Shown: piece after piece, positions 11,160-23,574 of the stretch
Numbering within the stretch: position 1 is the stretch's first letter
How the letters are laid out: each line of letters begins with the position of its first letter
NCBI GenBank assembly: GCA_038363925.1
Contig: JAQQWL010000005.1
Location: 3,224,001-3,288,000 of the forward strand
Direction of reading: 5' to 3'
Source of the DNA: Apiospora phragmitis
Taxonomy: Eukaryota; Ascomycota; Sordariomycetes; Amphisphaeriales; Apiosporaceae
DNA: 64,000 bases
Notes under the pieces: generated by a model
Told to the model about the DNA's origin: nothing
Database searches by the model: none
The model's input: only the letters and a program-made list of their open reading frames with translations
Made by a program: the position numbers and the translations under genes

Positions 11160-12184
11160 TTAAGCAGGCAATTCCCCCACCCCCGCCATCCGTTTCTTCC
11201 GAGTCTCCAAAAGGTTTCGGCTCGACGGCGTCTGCCCCACGGAGGGCGACACCGACTCCAGCTCGGTCATCTTGTCCAAGTAAGCCTCCGCCCTCCTCGT
11301 CGTCCTCGCCTGCCGTCGCCGCTTCGTCGTCCACCACCCGCAGCGCCAGGCGACGAGGGCAGCAGCGACCAGGCCCACCGCCAGCAGCACGCCCGCGCCC
11401 GCCCCGACGCCGACGGTCCACCGCCGCTGCAGCGCCCGCGTCGCCCGCGTCACCGTCGTGTCGAGCACCTCGGCCTGCGCCGCGGTCTGCAGGAAGAACT
11501 GGCTGGACCGCGCCGCTGGCACCTGGACTTTCTTTCCGTCAACTGCGGCGGTCGATGCCGCCCTGGGTTGGGAGATACATAGCATGCCCACGACGTCCGT
11601 CATGGCGCCTAGCATCGCGGCCTCCTTGGTCATGCCGTCGGGCACCGCGAGGAACCCGGCGGGGAAAGCGTCCAGGATCTTCTGCGGGTTGGAGATGAAG
11701 CTGTCCGAGGTCGTAATATCTGTGTTTGTATTTTGCGTGTCGCTCACATCAGCCTGCTTTTCTCTTACACATGTGGTTTCTTTCCCCCTTCCCTCCCCTA
11801 ATTGCGAGAAAGGAGGTACGTACTGGTTTCCCAAGTGTTTGTATAACCATTTGATCCAGCTTCGGTCCCAGTTCCGGAGAAATTCCAGCGGACGCACACA
11901 GGAGCCCGCGGCGACCTGTTGGTCCAGGAGATCGTGTACTCCTCCCCCAGCACGATAGCCGCCGTGGCTGTGAACGGGTCACGCTGTGGGTAAACATTAG
12001 GCGGGAATGAGCAGTCGGCTTCCTCCTTTCCGTCGGTTTGGTCCGGGTCGCACCAGACAAAAGAGGTGAAGCAGAGCGTAGAGCACTTCCTCCGCGATGG
12101 GTCGAACGCAGCCGCAAAGTGCGAAAAAGCGAATGAGAACAGAACGGCAGCCAGCGCGTAGGAGTCCAAAGGTCTCGGGGGCAT
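11160..12184 (-). CDS. Predicted single-pass membrane protein
   Basis: Two exons, 12184..11824 and 11719..11160, joined in phase 1 (A at the GTACGT donor, CACAG acceptor); 306 residues. The ATG at 12184 starts a signal peptide (MPPRPLDSYALAAVLFSFAF). The extracellular half has several cysteines (RKCSTLCFTSFVWCDPD, ADCSFPP, VCVRWNFSG). A transmembrane helix follows (VGAGAGVLLAVGLVAAALVAW), and then a short basic cytoplasmic tail (TTKRRRQARTTRR). This is the layout of fungal surface sensors or Mid2-like proteins, but no named family was recognised and the extracellular part is not the Ser/Thr-rich mucin type. The function is unknown. Confidence 0.7.
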
Positions 12185-13159
12185 ATTGACAGCGAACAGG
12201 GCAGCCAATGCGCACCCGCTTGATTAGCTTGAAAATGTAGAAGTTCAAAAAGAAGAAGAGAAATGAGAGAGATCAGGAAATTGAAGTCCCGTCCGTCTGC
12301 ATCCTTAGGTGTCATACATGGGCTGTCTCGAGTTTGCGGCACAGCTTCCTGCATCGCAGGCTTGAACATGTATGCTTGGCTCAGGAGGATTGATGCGAGT
12401 TTCAGAAGATCAATTGCGCCCCTGATGTAGCAATCCCTTTTATATCTTAATACGCTCTCGATGCCGTTTCGCCGGCTCTTGCATGTTATATCGGCGGTGT
12501 GAGTGAACGGTCGAAATGTATTATGCCCCAATAGAATATGTCAAGCAATTTCATTTTACGAGTGCGAGACCACTCATGAATTAAGTACGTAAATAGATAT
12601 GATCGTACATATTTCCTTTCAAGTATGACAACAAACCTACACCTATGCCATACTATAGAGAATTTATCGTATGCGCACGGGAGGGGCCACAATGAATCTG
12701 AAATGCAACCAAAACGGTGGCATACTAACCTAACCGGTAGAGTTAGACGACACTTTCTAAACACCTAAACAGCCATTTGCTCATACGCACACATACCTTC
12801 CCGCGCAGTAGGATGCCGTAAATGCTGAGGCATCATACTACCCAGGGATTTCAATACTTGTAAGATATATAAGATCAAGACACAGTGTATTAGGCTACTT
12901 CATCAAACACTATCACAAACGACGAACTACGAGGCGATCCAACCACGACCACATTATGAAATGAGCTTGGGAATACGCAGATAAGGTCTGAAGGTATAGA
13001 TATTTGATTATATATGCCCTATATAGATATATAAGTCCCCCTAGGGTCGCAGCGCCGCAAGACTAGAAACAGCAACAACGCGAGTCAAGCGTACATTGGG
13101 CAAAAGCATCGACGACGACGATGAAAGGAATGAGATAGTCCTTATTCCTTGCTTCACCC
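12185..13159. other. Intergenic, AT-rich, no gene seen
   Basis: A 975-base gap. The segment near 12980-13040 is rich in TATA-like stretches. No supported gene or RNA. Confidence 0.45.
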
Positions 13160-15366
13160 TTACTCGTTCTCCCGAACGTCGATAACGGTCGACTTGAACT
13201 TGCGGGCAGGCACCTTGCGGTTGAAAAGGATATCGGCCTCGCGGTACGAACGGTGCTTGAGCTCAGGCAGGAAGAAGTAAGCCGACACGAAGCAGACGAC
13301 CGCAGTACCACCCCAGATGTAGCCGCACTTTCCCGCGATGTTGCCGCCCGTCGGGTTGAGCATCCACGACGCGAGGTAGATCATCGGGATCTCGGCGACG
13401 TAGTACGCGGCGCGCCCGACGCCCGTGCTCAGCGCGCGCAGCCGCACCGACGACGTCTCGGCGATGATCGTGTACGAGATGGGGCCCAGCGTGCCTGCGA
13501 ACACAAACGAGATGATGATGCCCAGGCACGCCTGCGCGTAGTTGGTCGCCGTCGTTTGCTGGATCGAGGCGCAGATGCCCAGGACCATCAGCAGGATGAT
13601 GTTGGTCGCCGTGCCCCACAGGTAGATGGTGCGGCGGCGAACCAGGCCGTCAGCGGCCACGAGAGGATGTTAGCCACGAACTGCAGGCAGGAGTTGATCA
13701 GGTTGAGCTGGAAGGAGAACTCAGGCGTCATGCCGGCCTCTGCACGAAGAAAAGCGAGTGGTGTCAGTCAGCGTTGCATGTTCATGGGAGGAGGGATGTT
13801 GAGGGGAGGAAGGAGGGAAGTTGAGTCATGTAGATAGATGTATGTAGGTCTGTAACTTACGCTCAAAGAAGTAGGTGGCCTGGTTGGCAATCAAGTTCCC
13901 GGCAAAGTTCTGCGACGCGTACATCAGGCAGGTGATGATGGTGCGCCGCCGGTCGATGCCCTTGAACAGGTCCAGCAGGGAGGGCTCGCCGCCCAGCTTC
14001 TTCTCGATCTCGACGGTCCGCTCCATCATGGCGAGCGTCTGCTGCGTCGCGGCGGGGTTGGTGTTGCTGCCGAGGCGCTCGATGGACCGGAGGGCCTGGG
14101 CCTTCTTGCCGCGGCGGAGGAGCCACCAGGGGGACTCGGGCGCGAGGAAGATGAGGATCATGAGAGGTGTCTATAGGGGGTTTCGAGGGTCGGATGGTTA
14201 GCTAATGCGCCTCGCCGAGAAAGACGGACAGTTCATGGTTGTCTTCGAGTGATGGACAAGGGGGCTTAGGCTTCTTGGGTTCACTCACGGGGAAGATCCA
14301 CTGCAGAGCGAGAGGGACTCTCCACGACCACTCGTCGTCCCGCTTGTTGTAGCTATAGGTGGCGGCGGCGACGATGATGGAGCCGATGGACCAACTCATC
14401 TGTAGGGTGGCCGTGCAGGCACCTCGGAGGGCGAGGGGCACGATCTCACTGGCATAAGCCGGGGCATTGGCGATGAAGAAACCCCAGGGGACACCTTCGA
14501 ATGCTTGGCCGATGACCAGGAGCGTGAGAGAGTTGGCCTGCAGGATTTAGAGTTTAGTAAGTTACTTTATGTGCGATTGACTTGAGACGACAGCAGCAGC
14601 AGCAACAACTGCCGCCAACACAAATATAGGCTAAAAGGGGATGCGCCGCTTACGAAAAAACTAATGAAGATGGTGGCGTTCATCATGACCAAGGCTAAGA
14701 TCGTAGTCCAACGGTACCCGAGGCGGTTGGTGACAGGGCCGGCCATGAAGACGCCGATGAAAGCGCCACATTGACCGGCTTGGAAGAGCGAGCTCTGCCA
14801 CTTGGTTTCGATGGACCACTTTCCATCATCTTGGAGGACGCCATATTGTTTTTGGAACGCGGGAAGAGCGACGAAGTTGCCGTTCAGGAACATGTCGAAG
14901 GATTCCATGACCTGCGTAACGAAGAAGATTTGATTAGCTGATTGGTTGCTTTTTGCCAGACTATACGGGTTTAGGTAGGTGGATATATGCATGCATGTTG
15001 CAGCATGTACGCCACGTCTAGACCGCGGCGGCCACCACCCGCTTCTCCCGCTCCCCAAGAACACTAAGACGAAATCTGTATGCGAGGAGAAGGTAAAACG
15101 GGAAGGAAAGAACGCGGGGAGAGAACATGAAGAGGGGGGAAACTGACAATGGTGAAGCACATGATGAAGGCCCAGGCGCAAGCCTTCGGGTGGCTCTTGA
15201 CGGACTGCCACAGGCCCTGCGAGTGCTCGTGGTTCTCGCCGTCGAAGGCATCGTTCATGAGATCCGAGCTGTCCAAGACCTCGGCATGAAGGATATCGAC
15301 ATGGTGGTCGCTGTGCAGACCCTCCTTGGTCTCCTCCGTATGGGGGGTGTTGTCATCCGACGACAT
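13160..15366 (-). CDS. MFS sugar transporter, maltose-permease type (one frameshift as read)
   Basis: Five exons: 15366..15148, 14911..14654, 14537..14289, 14170..13861 and 13739..13160. All introns are GT-AG. With one restored base the protein is 538 residues, normal for the fungal sugar porter family. The hydrophilic N-terminus begins MSSDDNTPHTEE. Sugar porter signatures include GQAFEGVPWGFF, the loop after TM6 with APESPWWLLRRGK, and PELKHRSYREAD near the C-terminus, matching alpha-glucoside transporters. Near 13636-13639 the frame breaks: TGGTTCGCCGCCGCACC should give WFGRRT but lacks one base, and downstream helices are conserved in the new frame (IYLWGTATNIILL, TLGPISYTIIAE). The break lies in the conserved cytoplasmic loop between TM8 and TM9. 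Confidence 0.87.
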
Positions 15367-18182
15367 CTTGGCGGTTTTGTTGGAAGTGTTGGTGGTTTTT
15401 TTTCTCTGTTCTGCCCACTCACTCACTCATGCGCGCGCTTTGGACAACAGCTTGGAAAGGATTACCGGACCACCTGTGTGCCAAGTGAATACAAGGTGAG
15501 GATGGGGAACGGTGGACGGACAGGCCAAGAGAGTCAAGAGGCCAAGGAGGAGCAGACAAGCCGCCAAGTCAGTGCTTATATAGTCTTGACTTTATACGAT
15601 CCTCCTACCCGGCCCGCGGCGCCAGTCCCATCCTTGTTTTGTTTGTATTGTCTCTGTCACCCCATGTTTCTAGCTAAGGATCTGGTATGTAGGAAGAGGT
15701 GGGTGAGGTGAGATTGCGCATGGGCTTGCCGGGACCGTAACTTTGCGTAGTGGATGCGTGTAACCTATTCGACAGACGAAAAAGTGCGCGCATGATACGT
15801 GGATCAATTCTGCAGAGCAGAGTTTAGCGAATCCAATTCGATAATGTAGAAAACCCCCTGTAGATATTGAGGGACATAATGGGTGCGCATCTTCGCAGCA
15901 AGTTGGAACGGGGGCCTCTAACAACCCCTGAACCTCCCCTAGTTGTCCATCCAGTCCGGGGACACCACCCCGAATCAGTTCGTCAAGCCCGCCTACCGCC
16001 CAACTACCACCAATTACCCTTACCCCCTTACCCCCTTGACCCCGCATCACCCCAGCTCCCCAGCTCCCCCAGCTCTCTCCAGATTTCAATCCTTCTCCGC
16101 AGTTTCTCCAGATGACCGGCTTTTTTTTTTTAGCTTCTTTTTGCATTTATCCACGACCACAACATCCCGGTTCTTTTTGGGGAAATGGTCGCCCCGAACG
16201 ATTCCGACTCTCTGGATATTACATGTTATTCGTGAACGTTGACGTGTGCAATTACCCCGAGTGCGCATCCATCCATCCATCCGCTCATATATCCCTCCCA
16301 TCCTACTCCTAGGCGCTCTGCATCGTGGTGGATCAGTCGGCTGGCCTGCGTCGTGTAGTCGGCCAATCATGCAGCCCATTGTTTGTTGCCATGTGCTTGC
16401 CCGTCTACGTCGGGCCAAGGCAGAGAGAAAGCAGCAACTAGGTATACGGACGGGCCTGACAATCACCAATACTTGGGACCCGAACCAGAGTCCCACCGAG
16501 ACAGCGCCGGAACCATGTCGTGAGGTAGACAAATCATCCTTGCCGCTCACCGTCCAGCTGACATGTCTCATCCCCAGCCCAGCAGAAAGGGAGGGGAAGA
16601 AAATAGATACCAAAACAGGGGACGTTACTACACACTAGGACAGAAAGGTTAGGTGACACAACTAAGTAAGAAAAAAGCTGACTCTGGCCGTTCCTCTGGG
16701 AGAGCGATTTGGTTCTGGGCCTTTTCGAAAAACCCAATTAAACAGCTAGCCCCTTGCGACATGAACCGGCCCTGGTGACCGGTTGAACCCCCCATCCCCA
16801 GGAAAGTTTCTGCATTCTACCACACTACGTGGGAAGGGAGGTGGGTAGCTTACCCGGAAAGCATACCACTCCACGTTGCAATCAGGTTTACCATAGGTTA
16901 CCCATGTGGTATTGTTCATCTGTTGATTTTGATTACATCTGACAATGCCGCGGCTCTCGCTTACCCACACGTGACTTTACTTGAGTTCCGGGCATCGCTT
17001 ACTTAGGTATGTATGCTCTTTTCCCCGCGCTGTTGGCTGTAGCGACTCTATTGGATGTTTAAATTGGCAATGCACAACATAGCCATGTAATGCCATCCCA
17101 ACCTTGGCATGTCGGGTGCGAACTTTGCTCGTGTCACAGAGTGAGAGAAAACAATGTCATCAGTCAATTAATTACAGTTACAGTTCAGAAGTATTAACCC
17201 CCCTCTACTGTTTCCCGAGAGCTTGAATGCTTTCCACTATGTGCCGAGAATGCAGGCGTAATATACTGGAAAGTTTCGGGGGACAGTGGAGGGGGGTTTA
17301 ATATTTCTGAACGGGTACTGTACCTTATGGTAACCACGCCAAACGGCGTCGGATGCTAGGTACAAGCTCCTAGCCTATGTAGAGTCGGATGTGTGGACTC
17401 AGGTGTTATTAGGCCCGGTATCTTCCATGCATTTGGTAACGTACGCATACGCCGCTGAAGAGTCGCACTCCCTTACAGCCTTGGCCGCTTGCATAATCAT
17501 GAGGCTAGAGGCTAGGGATATAAGAGAGAGTAAGGAAAACCCTTGGGTATTGTTGGAGCAGTTACCCCGTATCTAAACATCTTGAAGCACCTGTTGGGCG
17601 AAATCAGGCTCATCCTTACTAGCTTTTGCCAGGATCTTTTGCCATTGGCGATGCCATGTCCCAGCATTTACTTGAGGCTCTGGTTGATCTCTAGTTCACG
17701 CCCTTAAGGAGTGTCTATTTCGAATTGAAGAGACGAGAATTCTCGGCCATCGCCACAATTTGCTCTGTATACTAGTATGCTCTCTTAAAACAAATATATT
17801 GACTGAAGTCGAGAATAAGAGGGTCGATCGGGTAAGCTTAAAAACAAGATACAGATTAGTGCCGTGCCCAGGCCCGAGATCTTATTTTCCCCATTTATCA
17901 TCGCAATCCACAAAAAGGCTTCGAATTGTTGGCCAAAATATGTGGCGCGATGCCCTGCAGAAAAAGGTATGCAAAACTGCGGGATGGCTTCGTATAACGT
18001 ATCTTCCATTCTGTTCCGTTCCGCATATGTACGTCAGTTGCACAACAATCCATCATGCGCATCGTTACCAAGTATGGGACATTTGTGAGCTTTTCGAGTC
18101 CGGTTTTTGGTGTAGGTGTACATATCATTCATCATTAAGCAGGGTATAATCTAGGTAGGAGCTATACATGGGTCGATACGTA
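15367..18182. other. Long intergenic region
   Basis: About 2.8 kb without a supported gene, apart from a small inverted-repeat element at 17175-17320. An ATCC tetranucleotide tract lies near 16270, and 16000-16080 is rich in ACCCC-type repeats. Open frames of 60-175 codons here show neither a signal peptide nor a known domain. Confidence 0.45.
17175..17320. repeat. MITE-like inverted-repeat element, 146 bp
   Basis: The two ends are imperfect inverted repeats of about 45 bases. The left arm runs CAGTTACAGTTCAGAAG then TATTAACCCCCC; the right arm, reversed, runs CAGTACCCGTTCAGAAA then TATTAAACCCCCC. Both ends are bordered by TA (17173-17174 and 17321-17322), the target duplication expected for Tc1/mariner insertions. 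Most differences between the arms are transitions. No coding capacity, so it would need a transposase in trans. Its termini differ from those of the 1.9 kb element at 42.3 kb. Confidence 0.6.
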
Positions 18183-19375
18183 TCACCACAATCCGTCCAT
18201 CTCCGCCATAGCTTCTTCCTCATCCACGTCCGCATTCCTGTCCGCCTGAGCAGGTGGTGGTTGTGATTTAGGGGGCGCGCGGAACTCGGCAGCTTCTGCT
18301 TCCGCCATTAAGGCGTCTAGGTCGTCTTCCTCATCTGCAGCAGTGGGTTTCGGCGCGTTTTGCGCCGCCGCCGCCGGCTGCGATGGTTTTGACGACGACT
18401 CGGCTTCTGCTTCCGCCATCAGCGCATCCAAGTCGTCTTCGTCATCCGGCTCGGCCGGTCGGGCTGTGGGTGGCTTGTTGGCAGCGGCGGGTTTCCCGCT
18501 GCCGAATAGGGACCCCCCGTTTCCAAATAGTGAGGTGGACGGAGCCCCCCGTTGTGCTTCTTCCTCCGCCATCAGCGCATCGAGGTCCTCTTCGTCTGGC
18601 TCCCCTCCCGCGGCGTTGGCCGCAAGCGCCGTGGTCTTCTTCGACCCTCTAGGTGTGGCATCGTATATGTCTTCGTCCCCAAACAGATCATCGCCTACAG
18701 CAGGCGTCTGCGGCCGCTCACTGGAACGCCCGTTTTGGAAGATAGGGGCGATCCGGGCGGGGAGCACGGTGGCGTCACGGCCAAGTATGTCGGTGATAAT
18801 TTCGGGTACTTCGTCTTCGTCATCGTCGTCCCTCGATGGCTTGGGCTTTCCTTCGTTGATCCACGCAAGTCTCTCCATTTGCATGTGCTTGGTGTGACCC
18901 GTCTTCTCGATCATGGCGAGGGCGTCAAGGAACTTGGCCTTGGGGAATAGGTCGTCGAGCCATAGTTGGTAGAAGGACAATAACCGCGCAGTATCTGAGA
19001 ACTGAATCGCAAGTCAGCAAAAGGGCGTCTTTGATCCAAGCTGCAGTGCTATTCAAATCAGTCGGGTTGGCTTACCTCATGACCTTTGCCCTTGAACTTC
19101 AGCTCGCGGGCCTTCCTCCGGAGCTTTGGAATGCCCTTGTCTGATAATAATCGGGGTGTATCCAACTTCACGTTCGGCACTCTTTGCTTCTTGGCCACGT
19201 TAACTTCCTCTTCAATACCCAGTCCGCTGGCATCTTTGCGCTTCTTCGACTGTGTATCCGCCTTTCCTTTGGAATTTTCGTCCCCCGAGTCTGCGAACGG
19301 ATCGGCGAAGTCGTCGACATCGAAATTGTCTAGTTCATCGTTGACAGTCGGGCAATTTGCTTTAGTCGCAGCCAT
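18183..19375 (-). CDS. CSM3: Replication fork protection protein Csm3/Swi3 (TIPIN)
   Basis: Two exons, 19375..19076 and 19001..18183, joined in phase 0; 372 residues. The ATG at 19375 opens MAATKANCP. The conserved Swi3 domain spans the junction: LDTPRLLSDKGIPKLRR, ELKFKGKGHE, then FSDTARLLSFYQLWLDDLFP and EKTGHTKHMQ. Csm3 pairs with Tof1 to stabilise stalled forks and to activate the S-phase checkpoint. The N-terminal third is acidic with a basic KKRK patch that could be a nuclear signal. The C-terminal part holds three near-copies of a DLDALMAEAEA-type acidic motif (around 18310, 18430 and 18570 on the plus coordinates), each followed by a low-complexity spacer, and ends in an acidic EEEAMAEMDGLW tail. 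Confidence 0.88.
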
Positions 19376-19783
19376 GTTTGATATGTTTCCGGGAATGCTG
19401 TGATGGAGAGATGGTACTATCAAATAGCGTGGGAGTGTACTGAAGATTGATTATCTATTACCTAGGAGACGCGTCTGGTCACTCCGAAAGCGCGTCGCAT
19501 CCAATTGAGCATTAATTGATGGACCCGTTTTAGAGGGGTGCTAGAGGTGTGGCTGTGTCGAAGATCAGCTTAGCCACATGGTGGCCCGAAAAAGATTCTA
19601 GCCACAGAAAAGGTACAGAGAACCTTAAAGTGCAGTAGCCGAGATTGAGCCGCTTAGGTAATCGGCAATTCGCGAATTGGAGAGCTCCAGCTTCAACCTC
19701 GATCCATTGACTGGAAAGCGCATTGAAAGAGGTCCTGGCAGCTCAAAGTACTGGACTGGACCACTCAATTGAGTCCGCCCGCG
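19376..19783. other. Divergent promoter region, CSM3 and NUO-21
   Basis: A 408-base gap between two divergently transcribed conserved genes; it should hold both promoters. No specific site was recognised. Confidence 0.4.
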
Positions 19784-20641
19784 ATGTCGACTCCTCAGCA
19801 ACCGACCTACGTCCCCAGCAAGGTCTTGAAGACCGAGTATCCCGTAAGTTTCTCGCGGCCCCGGGTGCCCAATTGGTATTGTGATGGAGACTGACTGGCC
19901 TCGGCGTTATAGCTCATTGACAATGACCCGTGAGTTCCCACCACCCTCGAATCGACGACGACGACGACGCACCGATACTGCGAAAGCCCACGCCGGAGAA
20001 TTAGGAGCACAGTTGGATGGTTGTTCGTACTAATTGCGGAAACAGTCACTTCAAGCGTGTCGTTGGCTATGCTAGACCCTCCGACTACGTCCACGGCGTA
20101 ACGGCCGCCGCCGCCGGACCCGGTCTCCTCTACGCCATGGAGAAGTTTCACCCCTCCCAAGTTGGCCGAGGTGGATTTGCGCAAGCGATGCGCCTGACTG
20201 GTGTCATTGGCGCCATCGGCGGCTTCCTCTACTACTACCAGCGATCGTCGAGTACGTCACACCCACACACACACTCCATGCCCGAAGATTGAGAAGAAGG
20301 CCCGAGATAGAAAACTGACATTTCGGTGTGATTTTACAGTGCGATTCTACGGCATGGCCGAGAACGCCCGCGAGGTCGACATGGACATGCGCGAGATGGT
20401 GGACAAGGTCAAGAAGGGCGAGTCCCTGTACGGCGAGAGCCGGCTCACCCCCCACATGCAGGGCGTCGCCGCCCGCCAGAGCCGCTACTCGGCCCTCTTC
20501 ATGTACGGCATCCCGTGGTTCAACTTCGTCAACCACAGCCAGCACGGCGTCGACACCGCCAGGTACTACCGCCAGGCCGAGCGCGAGCTGGAGGCCGAGC
20601 GCTCCGGTAAGGCCCAGAACGAGGCCGTTACTCTGGCATAA
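19784..20641 (+). CDS. nuo21: Complex I 21 kDa subunit (NUO-21 type)
   Basis: Four exons: 19784..19843, 19913..19929 (17-nt micro-exon), 20046..20251 and 20340..20641; 194 residues, exactly in frame. The product starts MSTPQQPTYVPSKVLKTEYP and continues LIDNDPHFKRVVGYARPSDY, the N-terminal signature of the fungal NADH-ubiquinone oxidoreductase 21 kDa subunit. A hydrophobic helix follows (TGVIGAIGGFLYYYQ), then the C-terminal domain with MRFYGMAENAREVD, SRLTPHMQGVAARQSRYS and PWFNFVNHSQHGVD. It is an accessory subunit at the membrane arm of mitochondrial complex I. The micro-exon is supported on both sides by good splice signals and by the conserved LIDNDPHF peptide it encodes. Confidence 0.9.
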
Positions 20642-21001
20642 ATCGCAAAGGAGAAAAAAAACCGAATTGGGCCAGAGTATGGTGGTGTTGTGCGGGGCAA
20701 ATCGTAAGAATTGTGAGGACGGACTCGCAAAGTATGGAGAAGGTGGTGGTCGAAAGGCAGGTGGAGACGCGGAGCAATCTGTACATATTGTATACCAGAA
20801 GCCGTCGAAAGAAAGACGACGGTTTCTCGGAGAGGAACAGGAAGGAATCAAACTAAAGCTGTCGTTTGTCATTGTGTCTCGCACAACTCTTTGCTCGCCC
20901 AAGATGTCACCTCGTACAAATACTCCGCTAACTCGACCTCCCAAGTTATTACGCGTGCTCTTCAAACATTGATCATACTATATACACGGTCATAATAGCG
21001 C
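20642..21001. other. Convergent intergenic region
   Basis: Shared 3' flank of the NUO-21 gene and the Zn2Cys6 regulator; no gene seen. Confidence 0.45.
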
Positions 21002-23532
21002 TCACCACATCGAAGTATTGAAACTCGACAGGTCTTCCTCCACGAGTCCCAATATGTGGTTATTACCCGAAAACCAATCACCCAGCTGCACATTCCTCAT
21101 TACATCATCCCCACCAACGCCGCCGCCAGCACCACCGCCAGCACCACCATTAACATCGTTAGCCGCCCCGCCGCTCGGATCGGCGCCGCTCTCGTCCATG
21201 GGCATGATGCCGAGCTGGCTCAGGTAGAGGTCGAACTCGTTGCCGACGGGCACCATGTCCTGGTCCCAGGCCTGCTGGGCTTTCGCCTCGGCGTACAGCA
21301 GCGCCACGTTGTACAGCACCGTCGAGAGCCGGTGCAGCTTCTCGACGGCGGGCGAGATGCCGCAGCCGGCCTCGAGCGACTGGATGAAGCGCTCGAGGTG
21401 GCGCAGGTCCGACTGCGACGCGGCCGAGGCGGGGTTCTCGATCACTTGGCAGAAGATGACGATGAAGGGGATGAAGGGGGCGTAGAGGATGGTCCTATTG
21501 GGGACGTGTGTGTGTGAGTAAGTACAGCAAGTAATATGGGAGACGAGGTTCGGGATCAGTTGGGGGAGGTGGAATGAGGAACGGAATTTCGGTCTTTTTG
21601 CGAAAGAAAGGAAAAAAAAGGGGGGCAGAAGAAAACGTACCAGTGCAGGTATATCACTTTCAGACTCGTGTCGCTCATCATGTCCATGCATTCCTGGTGA
21701 CTCCGCATCGCCGCCCGCGCCGCATCCGTACACTCGTCAGCAAAAGTACGGCTCTTGTTGCCCCTACTAACAGCAGTAGAGTCACCGCTGCCGGCACCGG
21801 CGCCACCGTTGCCATCACCATTATTACTCGGCGGCAGGGCCCGGTACGCCAGGGCGGCGCTGCTCCAGTACCCGACCTCGTCGCTCTTGAGGATGAGGGC
21901 GAACATCTGCGAGTCGCGGTCGCCGCCGCCCGCGCGCGCCGCCGCCTCGTCGAGCAGCTTCTGGGTCTCGCGCAGCAGGAACTGCAGGTCCGCGATGATG
22001 GCGCGGACCTGCGCGGCGCGCGTGGCCTCGGCCTGGCGCAGGGCCCCGGGGCTGTACAGGCGCTGGTAGATGCGGCCCTGGACCTCGGCGTGCTTGATCC
22101 ACAGACTTAAAATCGCGGTCGAGTGCCCGCTGCCGCCCGCGCCGCCGCCGCCGCCGTAATTCTCGCCGTCGCCGTCGTTGAGCGCCGTGCGCTCCAGCAC
22201 GCTGGGCACGCCAATGTCGTAGTCCTGCAGGATGCTGGCGCGGCCCAGCCGCAGGCTCAGGCCCTTGTCCAGCATGTACGCGCTCCAGAAGACGAGGGCC
22301 TTGGTGCGGCGCAGCTCGGGCGAGTCGCCGCGCAGCGTGTGCTCCTGGTGCAGCCCGAGGGTGCGGCACATGTTGGCGGCGCGCTCGGTCAGCAGCCAGG
22401 CGAGCGAGGGCCGCGAGACGTCGACGGCGAAGGAGGCGCCCATGAGCAGGGCCTCGCAGTTCTCAAGCGTCGCGGGCATCAGCAGGGGGAGCTGCGCGAT
22501 GGCCGTCTCCATGTTGAGCCGGCACATGGCCGTGCACTTCTCGAGCGCGGCCTTCTCGGCCGTGCCGGCGGGCGCGCGGATGCTCTTCTCGAAAAATAAA
22601 TAGATCAGGCCCGCGTTGACGTTGAGGAAGAGCGCCTCGGGGATGTCGCTGTGGTCCGTACGGAAGTACAGCCGCCGGCACCGCTCCACGAACACCTCCT
22701 GGTCCGTGAAGCACGTCACCACCAGCAGCATCATGGAGCCCGGGCCGACTGCAGCTCGCGCAGCTCCGAGATGACGAGCTCCATCGGCGGCATGGGCAGG
22801 TCCTTGAGCCGCACGTAGCCCTTGCCGCTGCGGTGCTTGCCGTGGCTGCCGGTGCTGCCGCCAGCAGCAGTGCGGGTGGTGCCGTCAAAGTAGCTAGTCG
22901 TGCTGCCCGGTCCCGTCCGTGAGTTTTGCAGCTCGACCATCTGCTTCAGGGAGGACAGGGCCGCCTCCATGCGCGGGTTGGACCCGGAGAAGGGCGCTAC
23001 GGCTATGGAGGCTGTGGCCACGAAGTCGGACGCGAAGGCCGCGTGGGCCGCCAGGGAGGTGGAGCCTTCAAAAGTCTCCGAGTCATCGGGTTCAAAGACA
23101 GTAGAAGTATCATCGTAAGGGGTCTTTGACGGCGATAGATTATTTGATGCTCCGCCTGGCGTTGTTGTTGGCGTTTCGTTGTTCTGTTGCCGCGTCCTCC
23201 TGTCCTGGGTTGAGGGCGTATTAGGTGATGATGCTAGAGAGTTACTGTTGTTTGCTGGTCGCGGGTTGGTAGACAGATCTCTCAACAGCGCCTCGATGGT
23301 GGCTAGCCGGTCGCCCATAAAATCTATCTTCTTTTCACTGTAGGGGGTCAGGCGACAGTACGTTCATCTAGGTGGCACATGACGTACTATTGGCTTGAGA
23401 TCAACACCCTTTGCCGGGGCTCCTTGGGCTTCTGGCCCAGGCCGGTAGAGCTACAGGAGCGCTTAGCGCTTCGGCAATTGGAACATGGTTTTTCTTTATC
23501 GCAGCGAATCTAACCCAATAGGCTCAGTCAAA

Positions 23533-23574
<42 letters not shown>

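Noticed and set aside
16250..16300. ATCC repeats as a CRISPR-like or regulatory array
   Set aside because: Simple tetranucleotide microsatellite without spacers; the genome is fungal.
22123..22603. Two overlapping plus-strand frames opposite the Zn2Cys6 gene
   Set aside because: Ala/Arg-rich shadows of the transcription factor domain.
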